The position numbers and the translations under genes are program-made. Below, in pieces: positions 9,489-19,051 of a DNA stretch of 64,000 nt. The number at the start of each line of letters is the position of its first letter. The first letter of the stretch is position 1. The stretch is from NCBI GenBank assembly GCA_964478165.1, contig CAYZGU010000010.1, positions 1 to 64,000 on the forward strand, read 5' to 3'. The stretch is from CAYZGU01 sp964478165 (GTDB lineage Bacteria > Poribacteria > WGA-4E > JAJDTR01). Below the pieces are notes generated by a model that saw only the letters and a program-made list of their open reading frames with translations, was not told the origin of the DNA and did not search any database.

Positions 9489-9969
9489 CTAAAGCTCGCG
9501 GATCCAAACCTCCCGAAATTGAACGGGGCCATAGTCACCTTGCGACAAAAACGGATCGCTCGACGGATTGTCGTCACCGAACTGACCTCCTGTCATTCCC
9601 ACAATTATCACGTTTTCATGCATCCTTACGCCGTTCAAGAAGTCATTCAGAACCATTCCACGGCGTATCGAGGCTAGCGTTGTCCACTCGCTAGATGATA
9701 CACCCTCCTCAGAATTTCCAGCCTCCTGATCCTAGAGTGCACGATTCGCATCCAGATATGCGAAGGTCTTTTCGACGCTGACGAGGGTTTGGAGATCGTA
9801 GCGACCACGACGGCATACTTTTGCTGTCCTCCGGAACAAGATGTTCGAGATTTAGCCTAAAATGGCCGGACGTTACCTCCGTAATAATTTCTACACTTGA
9901 GCCTATGCTGTCAAGAATACCGTCGTGAACTATGCATTTGTGGTCTCGGTCTGGATAACCCAACCGCAA
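9489..9969 (-). pseudogene. Decayed DUF1080 (3-keto-disaccharide hydrolase-like) gene
   Basis: Two frames together spell a DUF1080 domain. In one frame (9969 to about 9816) are VHDGILDSIGSS, EIITEVTSGHFRLNLEHLVPE and EDSKSM, matching the family's opening (VEDGxL...ITEExFxDFxLxLExxVPEGxNSG). A frameshift then leads to a second frame with GRYDLQTLVS (family GRYExQxLDS), an in-frame TAG at 9732-9734, SEWTTL, the VLND...NGVRMHENV hairpin and the terminal YGPVQFREVWIREL before a TAG at 9489. The middle of the domain is shortened. Intact family members are secreted beta-sandwich glycan-active proteins. The start is not identifiable. At least one frameshift plus one nonsense codon make it non-functional. 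Confidence 0.72.
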
Positions 9970-10050
9970 ATCGTTGAGATTCTACCCATTACAACATTCA
10001 ATTCATTTCTGCTGCAGAATGGTGGCGTCCTTCGATTTAACAGTTTGAAA

Positions 10051-11139
10051 TTATGCGACTCGATAGGGTTCGAGCGTTTCGTAATTAGGTTCTATTCCGA
10101 TTCCCGGCACATCCGGCGGACTCACGGTGCCATCATCGTTCAGGCCCAAGGTATGATGGTAGACTTTCCCCCACATCGGGTCCACTGTATCTCGGTAAAA
10201 CTCTAGAATTAGTCCATTAGAAATGGCGGCGACCAAATGAACGTGAATCTCCTGCGGTCCGTGCGGCGCAAGATCGATTTCATGGGCCTGCGCCAAAGCA
10301 GCCACTTTCATGAATTCCGTCACACCGCCCAGGATAATCGCATCAGCATTCAGTATTGCCACCGCCTCTTTGGCAATCAGATCGCGGAAACCGTAACGCG
10401 TATATTCATTTTCACCGGTTGCAATGGGAATAGTTGTGGCCGCTGACAGCTTTCGGTGCCCATCGTAATCATCCGGAGCTACAGGTTCTTCGAACCAGAA
10501 GGGATCACATTCCTCAATTCGCTTTGCCAACTGGATTGCCTCGTAGTATCGGTACGCGCCATTCGCATCTACCATCAATTTTATGTCTGGTCCGATAGCG
10601 TCACGGACGGTCTTCACACGCTCGACATCTTCCCGAATGGAAACAGCTCCAACTTTCATTTTAATGGCTTTGGCCCCCATCTCAACGTTTTCTTTCATTT
10701 CTTTTGAGAGTTCTATCAAGCCTTTACCATCCTCATAGTATCCACCAGCAATGTAGGTGGGGACGCGGTTTCGATAACCGCCAAGCATCTGATAGAGAGG
10801 CATTCCCGCGATCTTAGCCCTAAAATCCCACAGAGCAATATCGATAGCACTGATTGCTCGCGTGGTCAAACCACGTCGACCAATTAACTTGGGTACCCAC
10901 ATCTTATGCCACAAACGTTCCACATTGAGCGGGTCTTCACCAATGAGTTCGGGTCTTAGACGCTCAATCACTGCTATTTCCACATTGTCTACGCTGCCTA
11001 GCCCAATCCCCACAGTCTCGACATCTGTCACAATCTTCACTAATCCTAAAGTTACATGTGTGTACGTATGCAATCCATTAGATATGGGCTTAGGACGCGG
11101 CCAACGATAAGTTTCTGTCACAACATCGATGATTTTCAT
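10051..11139 (-). CDS. Enolase-superfamily dehydratase, mandelate racemase/muconate lactonizing type
   Basis: A 362-aa TIM-barrel enzyme of the mandelate racemase subgroup. The Lys-x-Lys motif (AIKMKVG), three metal ligands (Asp in MVDANGAY, Glu in WFEEPV, Glu in TGENEY) and the Asp/His pair (NADAI... and APHGP) are all seen. These groups abstract the alpha proton of an acid sugar and dehydrate it, as in galactonate, glucarate or L-fuconate dehydratases. The ATG at 11139 is chosen because an upstream in-frame ATG (11223) would overlap the aldolase gene by 56 bp. The aldolase stop is 28 bp upstream, which suggests a dehydratase-aldolase pathway with the KDG-type kinase at 0.4 kb. Confidence 0.88.
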   Translation of the reverse strand: MKIIDVVTETYRWPRPKPISNGLHTYTHVTLGLVKIVTDVETVGIGLGSVDNVEIAVIERLRPELIGEDPLNVERLWHKMWVPKLIGRRGLTTRAISAIDIALWDFRAKIAGMPLYQMLGGYRNRVPTYIAGGYYEDGKGLIELSKEMKENVEMGAKAIKMKVGAVSIREDVERVKTVRDAIGPDIKLMVDANGAYRYYEAIQLAKRIEECDPFWFEEPVAPDDYDGHRKLSAATTIPIATGENEYTRYGFRDLIAKEAVAILNADAIILGGVTEFMKVAALAQAHEIDLAPHGPQEIHVHLVAAISNGLILEFYRDTVDPMWGKVYHHTLGLNDDGTVSPPDVPGIGIEPNYETLEPYRVA

Positions 11140-11167
11140 ACGTTCTCTGAGTGATTCCTTTTTTAAT

Positions 11168-11914
11168 TTAACGTTTGGGTAAGAGTGTCTGGGGCACGCA
11201 CAACACACTAACTCCCAAGTCAAGATATTGATCGCACTCCGCAGGAGTGTTGACAGTGGTCATCAACCGGATTGTACTCCCCTTCATTTGCTGAGCAACA
11301 TTCCTGATACACTCCTCAACAGTTTTAAATGGGTGGTCGGGATGGCCTTCCAGGCTAAAGGCGAGATCGTTTAGACCAAAACAGAGCAGGTCGATTCCGG
11401 GCTTCGCCAGTTGCCGGGCATGGACAATTGCTTCGACTGATTCCAATTGAATTGATAGGACACCCCGCCTGTTCCACCATTCCGCATACTCCAAACGGTC
11501 CAACTGGTCACCGCGAGCTTTGACCCCGTGGCGGGTAAGACCACCCCAACTCCTTTTCCCCAACTGTGGGTAGTAAAAGGAAGCCATTGCTTCTTGAATA
11601 GTAAGTTCATCAATCACCTCGGGTACCAGAATTCCAGTTGGCCCTAAATCAAGATAGCGACCAATTAAGTAGGCATGTCGGGTATGCGGAATACGAAAAT
11701 GAACTGGGATGTCAAGTTCTTCAGCAATAGCGCAAAATTCGACTAATAGGCCTTCGCTAAAGGCAACATGCTGACTATCCACAGAAAGAAAATCACATTT
11801 CCCTTGTCCCAGGAGGCCCTCGAGTTCACTTCGACCAATCTCCACTGGCGTTCGGATAGTGTACAAAGTCTCTCCGCTGTGAATGCGCTCTTTTAACGAT
11901 ACTCGGTTTGACAT
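11168..11914 (-). CDS. HpcH/HpaI-family aldolase (2-keto-3-deoxy sugar acid aldolase-like)
   Basis: A 248-aa class II pyruvate aldolase. Conserved features are the active-site Arg in VHFRIPH, the metal-binding Glu in SIQLESVEAI and the metal-binding Asp in FGLNDLAF. The enzyme would cleave a 2-keto-3-deoxy acid to pyruvate (or hydroxypyruvate) plus an aldehyde. A GAGGAAGG site precedes the ATG by 9 nt. It is followed by the dehydratase that could make its substrate and preceded within 30 bp by a Gfo/Idh oxidoreductase, so 12985-10051 reads as one operon for acid-sugar degradation. Confidence 0.87.
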   Translation of the reverse strand: MSNRVSLKERIHSGETLYTIRTPVEIGRSELEGLLGQGKCDFLSVDSQHVAFSEGLLVEFCAIAEELDIPVHFRIPHTRHAYLIGRYLDLGPTGILVPEVIDELTIQEAMASFYYPQLGKRSWGGLTRHGVKARGDQLDRLEYAEWWNRRGVLSIQLESVEAIVHARQLAKPGIDLLCFGLNDLAFSLEGHPDHPFKTVEECIRNVAQQMKGSTIRLMTTVNTPAECDQYLDLGVSVLCVPQTLLPKR

Positions 11915-11944
11915 GTGTTTTCGCCTTCCTCTTAGATGCTCGCT

Positions 11945-12985
11945 CTACACAATGACCCCTATCTCTTCTCGCCAAGTGTCCAATAGCTTCATATTACCAA
12001 GTGTGTCATCCCAACACATCACGGGTGCTTGCCGATCTTCAACATGACTGGCTACCACATCCGCTTCGTATGTAAAAAGATCTCGGTCCACCTCGACTAT
12101 AATCTCAGATGCTTCCGATGCTTGATGCGATTGCAAGCGGATCTTTGATGGGGGAAAGGTCGCATCGAGCGGCAAGGGTTGTGTCAGATAGCGACAAGGA
12201 GTTGAGGGCAACCAAGGATCCTGAATAGTCATGATGCCGTTCGAACCGAAGATAGATACCGTTTGCCCAATGTTACCTTCAAACGCGGCGATTAACTCCG
12301 CGATAATGGCATTTTCGAACTGCACGGATGCGACTCCTATGTGGTCAACACCCGTGGGACCGACCTTTCCACTACCTTTTGTCAAGACGGGTTCCAAAAA
12401 GCGTTTCTGCTCCGGCGCCCCAGCGATAAGACGCGCCATCGAAGCCGTATAACAACCGAGATCGAGGATAGCGCCGCCACCTCTCTCATGGCTATATATC
12501 CGGGCGTTCGGATCGAATTTGGCCTGAATCCCGAAGGTCGCTTGAATCAGGTGGATCTCACCTATCACGCCATCTTGTATCAATTCAACCATCCGCTTTA
12601 CTTGCGGATGACAACGATACATAAAGGCCTCCATCAGGAACACATCATTTTCTCGAGCTGCTTTAACCATCGCTTCCGCTTCGGCGTAATTCATGCCGAT
12701 TGGTTTTTCGACCAAAATGTGCTTCTTTGCTTCCGCGGACTTTATTGCCCATTCAGCGTGCAGGGGGTTAATTGTAGAGATATAAACGGCATCGATTTCC
12801 TCATCTGTTAATAGATCTTCGTAGTTCGTGTATTTCCGGCTAATATCGAAATCGGCAGCAAGCGTATCTGCTTTGGATTGTGTACAGCTTGCCACAGCGA
12901 GAATCCGCCCTGTACTTGAAAAACGCATACTATTGCAAAACACATAGGCGATTGCACCGCCACCAATGAGACCCCAGTTTAACAT
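11945..12985 (-). CDS. Gfo/Idh/MocA-family NAD(P) oxidoreductase
   Basis: A 346-aa two-domain oxidoreductase: N-terminal Rossmann fold (LIGGGAIAY) with the catalytic Lys motif VEKPIG, then the alpha/beta substrate domain. AGGAGG lies 7 nt before the ATG. It is the first gene of the run Gfo/Idh - aldolase - dehydratase, with about 30 bp between genes. Likely an NAD(P)-linked dehydrogenase of a sugar, inositol or sugar acid that feeds the next two steps. Confidence 0.9.
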   Translation of the reverse strand: MLNWGLIGGGAIAYVFCNSMRFSSTGRILAVASCTQSKADTLAADFDISRKYTNYEDLLTDEEIDAVYISTINPLHAEWAIKSAEAKKHILVEKPIGMNYAEAEAMVKAARENDVFLMEAFMYRCHPQVKRMVELIQDGVIGEIHLIQATFGIQAKFDPNARIYSHERGGGAILDLGCYTASMARLIAGAPEQKRFLEPVLTKGSGKVGPTGVDHIGVASVQFENAIIAELIAAFEGNIGQTVSIFGSNGIMTIQDPWLPSTPCRYLTQPLPLDATFPPSKIRLQSHQASEASEIIVEVDRDLFTYEADVVASHVEDRQAPVMCWDDTLGNMKLLDTWREEIGVIV

Positions 12986-13201
12986 ATACTCGCCTCCTAT
13001 AAGCGATTACATCGGTCACCCAAAATGCGCCATTTCTCAATGTGACGCCAGTTCAGATATTCGGAAATTCATTAGTTCATTCAACGCAGAAAAGTTTACA
13101 CAATACCTTGTGCAGCAGAATCCATGCACAGACTGCTGCACATCAAGTCGCCTCAGTATGACCTTTATTCGGAAGATTCTTAAATGATATATAACAAAAT
13201 T

Positions 13202-14419
13202 TCATGCACCCGCTGCCGCCACTCGCATACTTGCCAGCGGATGCATCACACCGGCCCCGCGTGGCCAGATACCTGATTCGGCCTTGACCAGTTCACAAAG
13301 CATCTGTGCATGAGGGGTCAGGGTCTCCCAGATTTCATGGGGCATGGTCCGTCTGAAGCATCGTGGAGACCGCCACGGAGCACCATACTCAACATTCGGC
13401 AGGGCTCTAACCTCTCTGGATAGATTCGGCGTTGCTCCATGCCACGCCCGGTTGTCGCGGAAAATACCGGCACCCGCCGGCACACCAACCAGCGTAGAAA
13501 ATCGCATCCAATCGGGTTCATCGGCAGGCAACGGGGGCAGATGATCCACAGCGTGCGTCCCCGGAATCTGACGAATGGGGGCATTCTCCCAAGTGAGATC
13601 CGACATCACGAAATTGATGGTGACCACTGGCGGTGTCATTTCGATAATCAATTTTTGCGTCATCGCGTCTAATGCTCCGGCACATCGTTTATGTGTATTG
13701 AGTTCAACGCCAAGGTCGTGAGCCTGTTTCACACGCCCGTTCCAAAGTTCTTTCCCACCTAGGTGTGAATCGCCTCCATCCGAGTGTAAGTGCTGATACT
13801 CCATCGCGCCTGGCAGACAAAGATCTCCGCCCGCACCCCAAACACGGGAATCGGAAGACCCAAAGATTTCAGTGAGAATAGGGGTTGTCGTTGGCAAAGC
13901 GATCATGCTCGCCCAAACCGGATCATGCAGCATTTGTCTTGAAGCAGAACACATGCCATAACTACATCGGTGCGGCAAACGACCAGTTTCAGCCATATAT
14001 TTTCGATTCCCCCGACCGCGCATCTCCAGAATCTGTCTCAACACCGAAGTACAGCTCCCCCGCCAACGTGTCAATAATTCGGAATTAAGCAGATCACGCA
14101 CTACGACGAAACCATCGCGATGGAAAATTCGAGCCGCTTTTTCAATTTCCCGGGGTGCACAGATTTCAAGACCGTAAATGCCCTTGTGGCATCTTAATTT
14201 TTCCCGTAAGATTTGGACGCTGGGGTCATCGTAAACTCGACGGACTGGGGATTGGGGATCCGGTACTGGAACTAGGCCACGATGACTCGAGGAAAGGCCA
14301 CTATGCTGGTCTAATATTTCATTGGGTGGAACATTTTCATCCCACCCAACCGATGTTTCGCCATGAACACTAAGCCCATCTAGTTCTGATTGTCGTTGTG
14401 ACTTACTGACTGTTGCCAT
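13202..14419 (-). CDS. PhyH-family dioxygenase with long N-terminal extension
   Basis: A 405-aa protein, about 100 aa longer than usual. The first ~95 residues are polar and unlike the PhyH core; the core begins near HRDGFVVVRD (residues 100-109). Iron ligands are His212 and Asp214 (LHSDGG), distal His327 (AWHGATPN) with Arg336/338 for 2-oxoglutarate. A GAGAG stretch precedes the ATG. It lies 81 bp downstream of another PhyH gene on the same strand; the two are divergent in sequence, so they are probably different substrate specificities in one transcript, not a recent duplication. Confidence 0.85.
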   Translation of the reverse strand: MATVSKSQRQSELDGLSVHGETSVGWDENVPPNEILDQHSGLSSSHRGLVPVPDPQSPVRRVYDDPSVQILREKLRCHKGIYGLEICAPREIEKAARIFHRDGFVVVRDLLNSELLTRWRGSCTSVLRQILEMRGRGNRKYMAETGRLPHRCSYGMCSASRQMLHDPVWASMIALPTTTPILTEIFGSSDSRVWGAGGDLCLPGAMEYQHLHSDGGDSHLGGKELWNGRVKQAHDLGVELNTHKRCAGALDAMTQKLIIEMTPPVVTINFVMSDLTWENAPIRQIPGTHAVDHLPPLPADEPDWMRFSTLVGVPAGAGIFRDNRAWHGATPNLSREVRALPNVEYGAPWRSPRCFRRTMPHEIWETLTPHAQMLCELVKAESGIWPRGAGVMHPLASMRVAAAGA

Positions 14420-14500
14420 AATGAATGCTCTCTCTCACCACTCGGCAGAACAAGTGTTGGGAAAGCTATCATAATCTCCGCTTGAATGACCACAAGCGTC

Positions 14501-15319
14501 TCAATGAGGTGCTGGCTCACAAGCCGAGAGAAAAACTTTACTTGTTTCGTTGAGATTACCATAAAACCCGCGCACTTCCGGATCCGCATCATGACGCCAA
14601 AATCTCGGCGGTATGACGGAACAATTACTCAGAAATGGACGGGACCGGTGGCCGTAATATGCTTGAACTGTTTTTCGCTCCCGTGTTGTGACACGAACGG
14701 TGGCCGTGTGGAGCGCAGCAATATTGAATAACACCACTGTGCCCGCTGGTCCGTGAAAATCTACAATCCCGTTTCTCTCAAGCTGAGATTGTGTATCCAA
14801 AATAGGATCGTCAACGGACTCGGGGGACATCGAAAAACAGTGAGTGTCCTTATCAACGTCAGTCAGGTAAAGCATAAATTGTAGGAAATCCATGCGAAGC
14901 GGATGTTCCTGCCAATGCGGACGATCTCGATGAAATTTCTGGCGTGGCGGTCCATCGTAGGGTGCCATATGGCGAAGACACATCTCAGAAAAACACACCG
15001 GACCATTCATCAGAAATTCAATCACTCGTAGGATTTTGACATGCCGCATCAGTCCATCAAATTCCGGTGACGTGACTAGTGCGTTACAGTTTCTCGTTTG
15101 ATACTGGAAAGGATGCCACCAATTCGGTGGACCAAACGCCGCTCGGTCCCCATCGAATAGTTTGACGTAACGTCCCAACTCATCCAGCGTGAGAACATCT
15201 CTGAGCACCACATAACCATTACGGTGGAAATGTTCGAAAAGTTGATTATCGCTGACAGTATCGCTGACGAACACAACGGGTTTCTCATTGCGTGAATTGC
15301 TGTTTCTATGCATGAGCAT
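14501..15319 (-). CDS. PhyH-family dioxygenase
   Basis: A 272-aa member with the core opening HRNGYVVLRD, iron ligands His130 and Asp132 in FHRDRPH, distal His204 in ALHTATV and an Arg at 213 or 215. Two in-frame ATGs (15319 and 15313) are usable; AAAGG is 4 or 10 nt upstream respectively. It is the upstream partner of the extended PhyH gene at 13202. The 0.85 kb upstream holds no intact gene, so its promoter is probably there. Confidence 0.88.
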   Translation of the reverse strand: MLMHRNSNSRNEKPVVFVSDTVSDNQLFEHFHRNGYVVLRDVLTLDELGRYVKLFDGDRAAFGPPNWWHPFQYQTRNCNALVTSPEFDGLMRHVKILRVIEFLMNGPVCFSEMCLRHMAPYDGPPRQKFHRDRPHWQEHPLRMDFLQFMLYLTDVDKDTHCFSMSPESVDDPILDTQSQLERNGIVDFHGPAGTVVLFNIAALHTATVRVTTRERKTVQAYYGHRSRPFLSNCSVIPPRFWRHDADPEVRGFYGNLNETSKVFLSACEPAPH

Positions 15320-16174
15320 TTGGCCTTTAATCGTCTGTTATTTCCGGTCGGATGCCGGAGAACGTGGTGACCGCTGATTCTTGCGCTGCAGCCGTGACTA
15401 CACTGCTGAGAGGGAACAGAGCACGTTTCTCCCAAAAATAACTGAAAGGATCTCGCCCTCTTTGAATTTACCTATTCTCCCTGCTACATCAGTGATACTA
15501 AAAGCAAGTGTAAGAGGTTACTTGGATTGACCACCGATTCTTCCATTAATCATTCACGCATAAAGATGGTTTCGCCGGTTTCCACCTTTGAATCCACAAC
15601 CCTCGCGCTTGTACAGTATAATGTCTGATTCTTTTTAAACCCACCATCCTATAATGATCATTGTCCGCAATCCCAAGATTCTGCCTTCCACGAACAATCT
15701 ATATGCGGCCCGTCTTCACGGCGGTGCGGTAAGTACCTGTTCAAACGGTAACAGTCGGCTTGGCAATGAGCTCACAATTCAGAAACATCTTGATACTAAG
15801 AGAGTTAGCTTCCTTGCTTTGGAGATCTGTTCATCGCCATAGTTCCACAGGTTGAGAATTTTATACGGCGTTGCGTTGTATGATCTGAGGAAAGACGAAA
15901 TGGCCATAGAATTCGTCAACTCGGCAGTAAACAAGAGTGATTTCGGACAGATTTGAAGAATGGCATGACAAATCAACACAATTTGCAATTTTGCCGTCGA
16001 GCTGTAACAGAGGTCCTTGTGTTTTGCTTCACCCAAGCATAATAGTACATCGATTTCAGGATGGAGAACTAACAGCCCTGCAGCCGTCATCAACTTCCTC
16101 AATCACATGTCGCTGGAGTAGCGAAAAAACCAGATTTTCTCTCCTACACTGGAAGCGCGTTCTTCTTTACTTTG
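15320..16174. other. Gap without recognisable gene
   Basis: About 0.85 kb. The longest frame (minus 15779-16102, 107 codons) has no ribosome site and no recognisable motif and is followed by stop-broken frames. It may be decayed coding DNA. I see no RNA gene. Confidence 0.4.
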
Positions 16175-17599
16175 TCAAGACACCGGCGGTCGATGTCCTA
16201 TCCACGGTCGCACGCGCTCAAAAGCAGCGGACGCAGCTAGGACCGTTTCTTCATCCCCCCACCTTCCCACAATCTGAAGACCGATGGGGAGGCCCTCAGC
16301 GGAAAACCCCGCGGGAACAGTTGCTGCCGGGTGTCCGATTACATTAATTGGCAACGTGAACGCACCATTCCAGTACTGATCTGGGAAAGCTCTTCCAGGC
16401 GACCATTTGCCAGGGAATTTGCTATAGGGAAAGGCCGGGAAGCATGCTGTTGGGGAAAGCAAAAGGTCGTATTCTTCGAAGAGATCTGCCATATACGCTT
16501 TCAATAGGTCGATACGACCGAGCGCCCTAGCGTACTCGCCTGCTGTGACCTTTGCACCCTGCTCAAGTAAGAAGATAGCGACTTCGGTAAGTTGATCGGC
16601 CTGAGTTTCTAGATACACACCGAGATTCGCGTACGAATTCGCCGCGATAATTGCTCCGAAGGTATCGTAGGGCGGATCAATCACAAGATCCGATTCCTCC
16701 ACGCTACAGCCTAGTTCCTCGAATACTTGGGTTGCCGCGTAGGTAACCTCCAATACTCCGGTTTCAACGTCCGCGAAACCAAAATCTGGGGTCCACGCGA
16801 CCCGCAGACCATCAACTCCCCGATCTAATGCGCTCACGAAATCGGGTGGAGTCACTCGGAGCGAGGTTGGGTCCCTGGAATCATACCCAGCGACGGCCTG
16901 GAGAAATACAGCCGAATCTCGAACAGTGCGGCTTAGAGGCCCATTTTGTCCAAAGATATTGGGCATTGGGGCTTCGACCTGTCCAGAATAACCCGACACC
17001 CGTCCTTGCGTAGGTTTAATGGCGTAGATACCACAAAAATTGGCGGGAATCCGAAGCGATCCGCCACCATCGCTGCCGTGGGCCATTGGGCACAAACACG
17101 CGGCAACGGCTGCCGCCGCACCACCGCTCGAACCCCCTGGAGTGCAATTGGTGTTCCAAGGATTGCGTCCGTGCTCGCCCAACCGGTTCTCACAAGTACC
17201 AACCATAGCAAACTCTGAGATATTAGTTTTGCCCAAGATGATGCCCCCGGCCGCCCGAATGTCCTCAACAATGGCAGCATCCGTATCCGGGACGCGATTC
17301 TTGAACAAGAGAGATCCAGAGGTCGTCCGCAGGCCCTTGGTCATTTGCGTGTCTTTTATCGGAATAGGTAGCCCATGAAGTAACCCCAATTCGCCACCGC
17401 GAACAACCACGTCTTCAGCAATTTTTGCCGTCTTCAAAGCCTCCTCTCGGTTCAAGAGAAGAAACGCGTTCAACTGCGGATCCAGCCTATCGATCCGGCT
17501 AAGGTACAATTCAGTCAATTCGACAGGAGATATTTGCCGCGTTGAAATGAGTTCTAGTAGAGTTGTCGCTGAAGCGAACGCTAATGCCTCATCTTCCAT
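16175..17599 (-). CDS. Amidase signature family hydrolase
   Basis: A 474-aa GatA-like amidase. Lys82 (IKD), cis-Ser157 in GGSSGG and nucleophile Ser181 in GGGSLR have exact family spacing. GGAAG lies 9 nt before the ATG. It follows the sugar isomerase gene at 17656 by 56 bp, repeating the isomerase-then-amidase arrangement seen at 8026-5716. The pairing recurs, which suggests that amide cleavage and sugar isomerisation belong to one type of pathway here. Cytoplasmic; substrate unknown. Confidence 0.9.
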   Translation of the reverse strand: MEDEALAFASATTLLELISTRQISPVELTELYLSRIDRLDPQLNAFLLLNREEALKTAKIAEDVVVRGGELGLLHGLPIPIKDTQMTKGLRTTSGSLLFKNRVPDTDAAIVEDIRAAGGIILGKTNISEFAMVGTCENRLGEHGRNPWNTNCTPGGSSGGAAAAVAACLCPMAHGSDGGGSLRIPANFCGIYAIKPTQGRVSGYSGQVEAPMPNIFGQNGPLSRTVRDSAVFLQAVAGYDSRDPTSLRVTPPDFVSALDRGVDGLRVAWTPDFGFADVETGVLEVTYAATQVFEELGCSVEESDLVIDPPYDTFGAIIAANSYANLGVYLETQADQLTEVAIFLLEQGAKVTAGEYARALGRIDLLKAYMADLFEEYDLLLSPTACFPAFPYSKFPGKWSPGRAFPDQYWNGAFTLPINVIGHPAATVPAGFSAEGLPIGLQIVGRWGDEETVLAASAAFERVRPWIGHRPPVS

Positions 17600-17655
17600 G
17601 ATATATTGCTTCCCTTATTTTTCCCACGAAATTGCTAGACGGTGGTGTGATAGAT

Positions 17656-18480
17656 TCACGTATTGATGAGTGCGGCCGGTTGACTGCCTCGCGCCAAGAT
17701 ATTGCTCACAAATCTCAGCGTTGATTTGACATTTCTGTCGATTTCATCCAACTGATGTCCGCCAACACATTCGACATATAATGGTCCATCAAAACCACCG
17801 GTCACGAGGCCATCGAGTACCCTCTTGAAATCTACGAGACCTTCGCCGGGCGTAACCATAACATCCGGTGTGCCATTTGTGAAAACACAATCCTTGACAA
17901 TTGCGGTCGTCACTTTAGATGCTACAGCGGCAAGATCGCTTTCTGGACGGCGCTTACCTTTCGTATAGTAGATGATGTTCCCGGGATCAAAACAGATTCC
18001 AAACGAAGTATGATTTACCTCATTATCCGCCTTACACAGATCGTCGACGGTAAGGCTGATTCCACCGTGTGGTTTCATCGTTATATTGATTCCTGCTTGA
18101 GCCGCATAGGGAGAGGCGAGGCGCATCAATTTCAAGTAGTCAGAATATCGAGCTGGATCACCTGTCCCGCAATCAAGCAACCATTTGCCACCGAGCAATG
18201 CAATTTTGTCAAGCAATCGTCTATAATGATCCAAGGCAGCATCTAAACCAAGGTTTAACTGCGTATTCCCTAGTAACATCGAAGGAACTAGTCCGGCATT
18301 GGCTACAACCTTACGAACTTCGCTGATTTCTGTATTCGTGCTATCAGCCTGTACTGAAATTCTACCGTCATTGGCAAAAATGGCCACATCAGTATATCCG
18401 GCCGCGGCGATATGTTCACACGCTTCAGAAAACGTAAGAGACGCGTAAGGACGGGTTGTACAACCGATTGTGTGTGTCAT
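17656..18480 (-). CDS. Sugar phosphate isomerase/epimerase-like TIM barrel
   Basis: A 274-aa xylose-isomerase-like barrel. The first metal-ligand Glu position reads ITMKPHGG (Lys-Pro-His), while Asp in CFDPGNI and Glu in LYVECVGG are kept; the KPHGG form occurs in a subgroup of these proteins and may alter metal use. The ATG at 18480 is chosen over 18501 because AAGGGGA is then 6 nt upstream. It precedes the amidase on the same strand. Confidence 0.85.
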   Translation of the reverse strand: MTHTIGCTTRPYASLTFSEACEHIAAAGYTDVAIFANDGRISVQADSTNTEISEVRKVVANAGLVPSMLLGNTQLNLGLDAALDHYRRLLDKIALLGGKWLLDCGTGDPARYSDYLKLMRLASPYAAQAGINITMKPHGGISLTVDDLCKADNEVNHTSFGICFDPGNIIYYTKGKRRPESDLAAVASKVTTAIVKDCVFTNGTPDVMVTPGEGLVDFKRVLDGLVTGGFDGPLYVECVGGHQLDEIDRNVKSTLRFVSNILARGSQPAALINT

Positions 18481-19051
18481 CAGATTCCCCTTTTGGTTCA
18501 CAGGACTTGGGTCTCAGAAAAGAACACGCTAAAAGAAGACTTTGACCTTATCATTCTGTCAAAATGGGGTCAACCAGTTTCTTAAGGCTGAAATTCTATA
18601 AAAGAAACGATACACTGCACCAAAACGGAGGGGAATATCCCTGGAAAGGCCACCACGTGGTCCACAACGGGACGTCAACAAGAAGAACTCTGAACGAGAT
18701 TCGCGACGACAGTTCCGTGGTGACTAAAGAAACCCATCCTATTGCTTCATCTTGCTCAACGGTTTCGCAAAATCCTTCCAAAGAGTCGTTGAGATTATCG
18801 GTCGAGAACAGTTAAAGTCAAATAATTTCGAGGCCATCCATCCTAGAATGATACGACAGGTGTTAAAAAAAACATTCTTGTTATGGTCACTGTGTACCCT
18901 AGGCTATTCGGACAACAAACCCGCTTCCTCCTTTCCGCTGTTTCCAATTTATTCCACGGTGCTTCGGCCAAAGCCAAAGGATGATTATACCAATTCGCAG
19001 GCTTATGTCAACAAAAGATTCCCAGCGAGGAGGCCGTCCATCCTAACCACA
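18481..19051. other. Gap without recognisable gene
   Basis: About 0.57 kb between two isomerase genes on the minus strand. Short frames on the plus strand have no start signals or motifs. It should contain the promoter of the 17656-18480 gene and the end of the 19052 transcript; no clear hairpin with a T-tract is seen. Confidence 0.45.

Noticed and set aside
9732..9851. Segment reading VSVEKTFAYLDANRAL, similar to an IS5-type transposase C-terminus
   Set aside because: The same frame continues through the stop into SEWTTL ... VWIREL, and the upstream frame gives VHDGILD ... LEHLVPE, so the whole stretch is explained better as a DUF1080 pseudogene. No terminal repeats were seen.
15779..16102. 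107-codon open frame on the minus strand in a gap
   Set aside because: No ribosome site, no family motif, and the neighbouring sequence is stop-rich. Kept only as part of the gap description.
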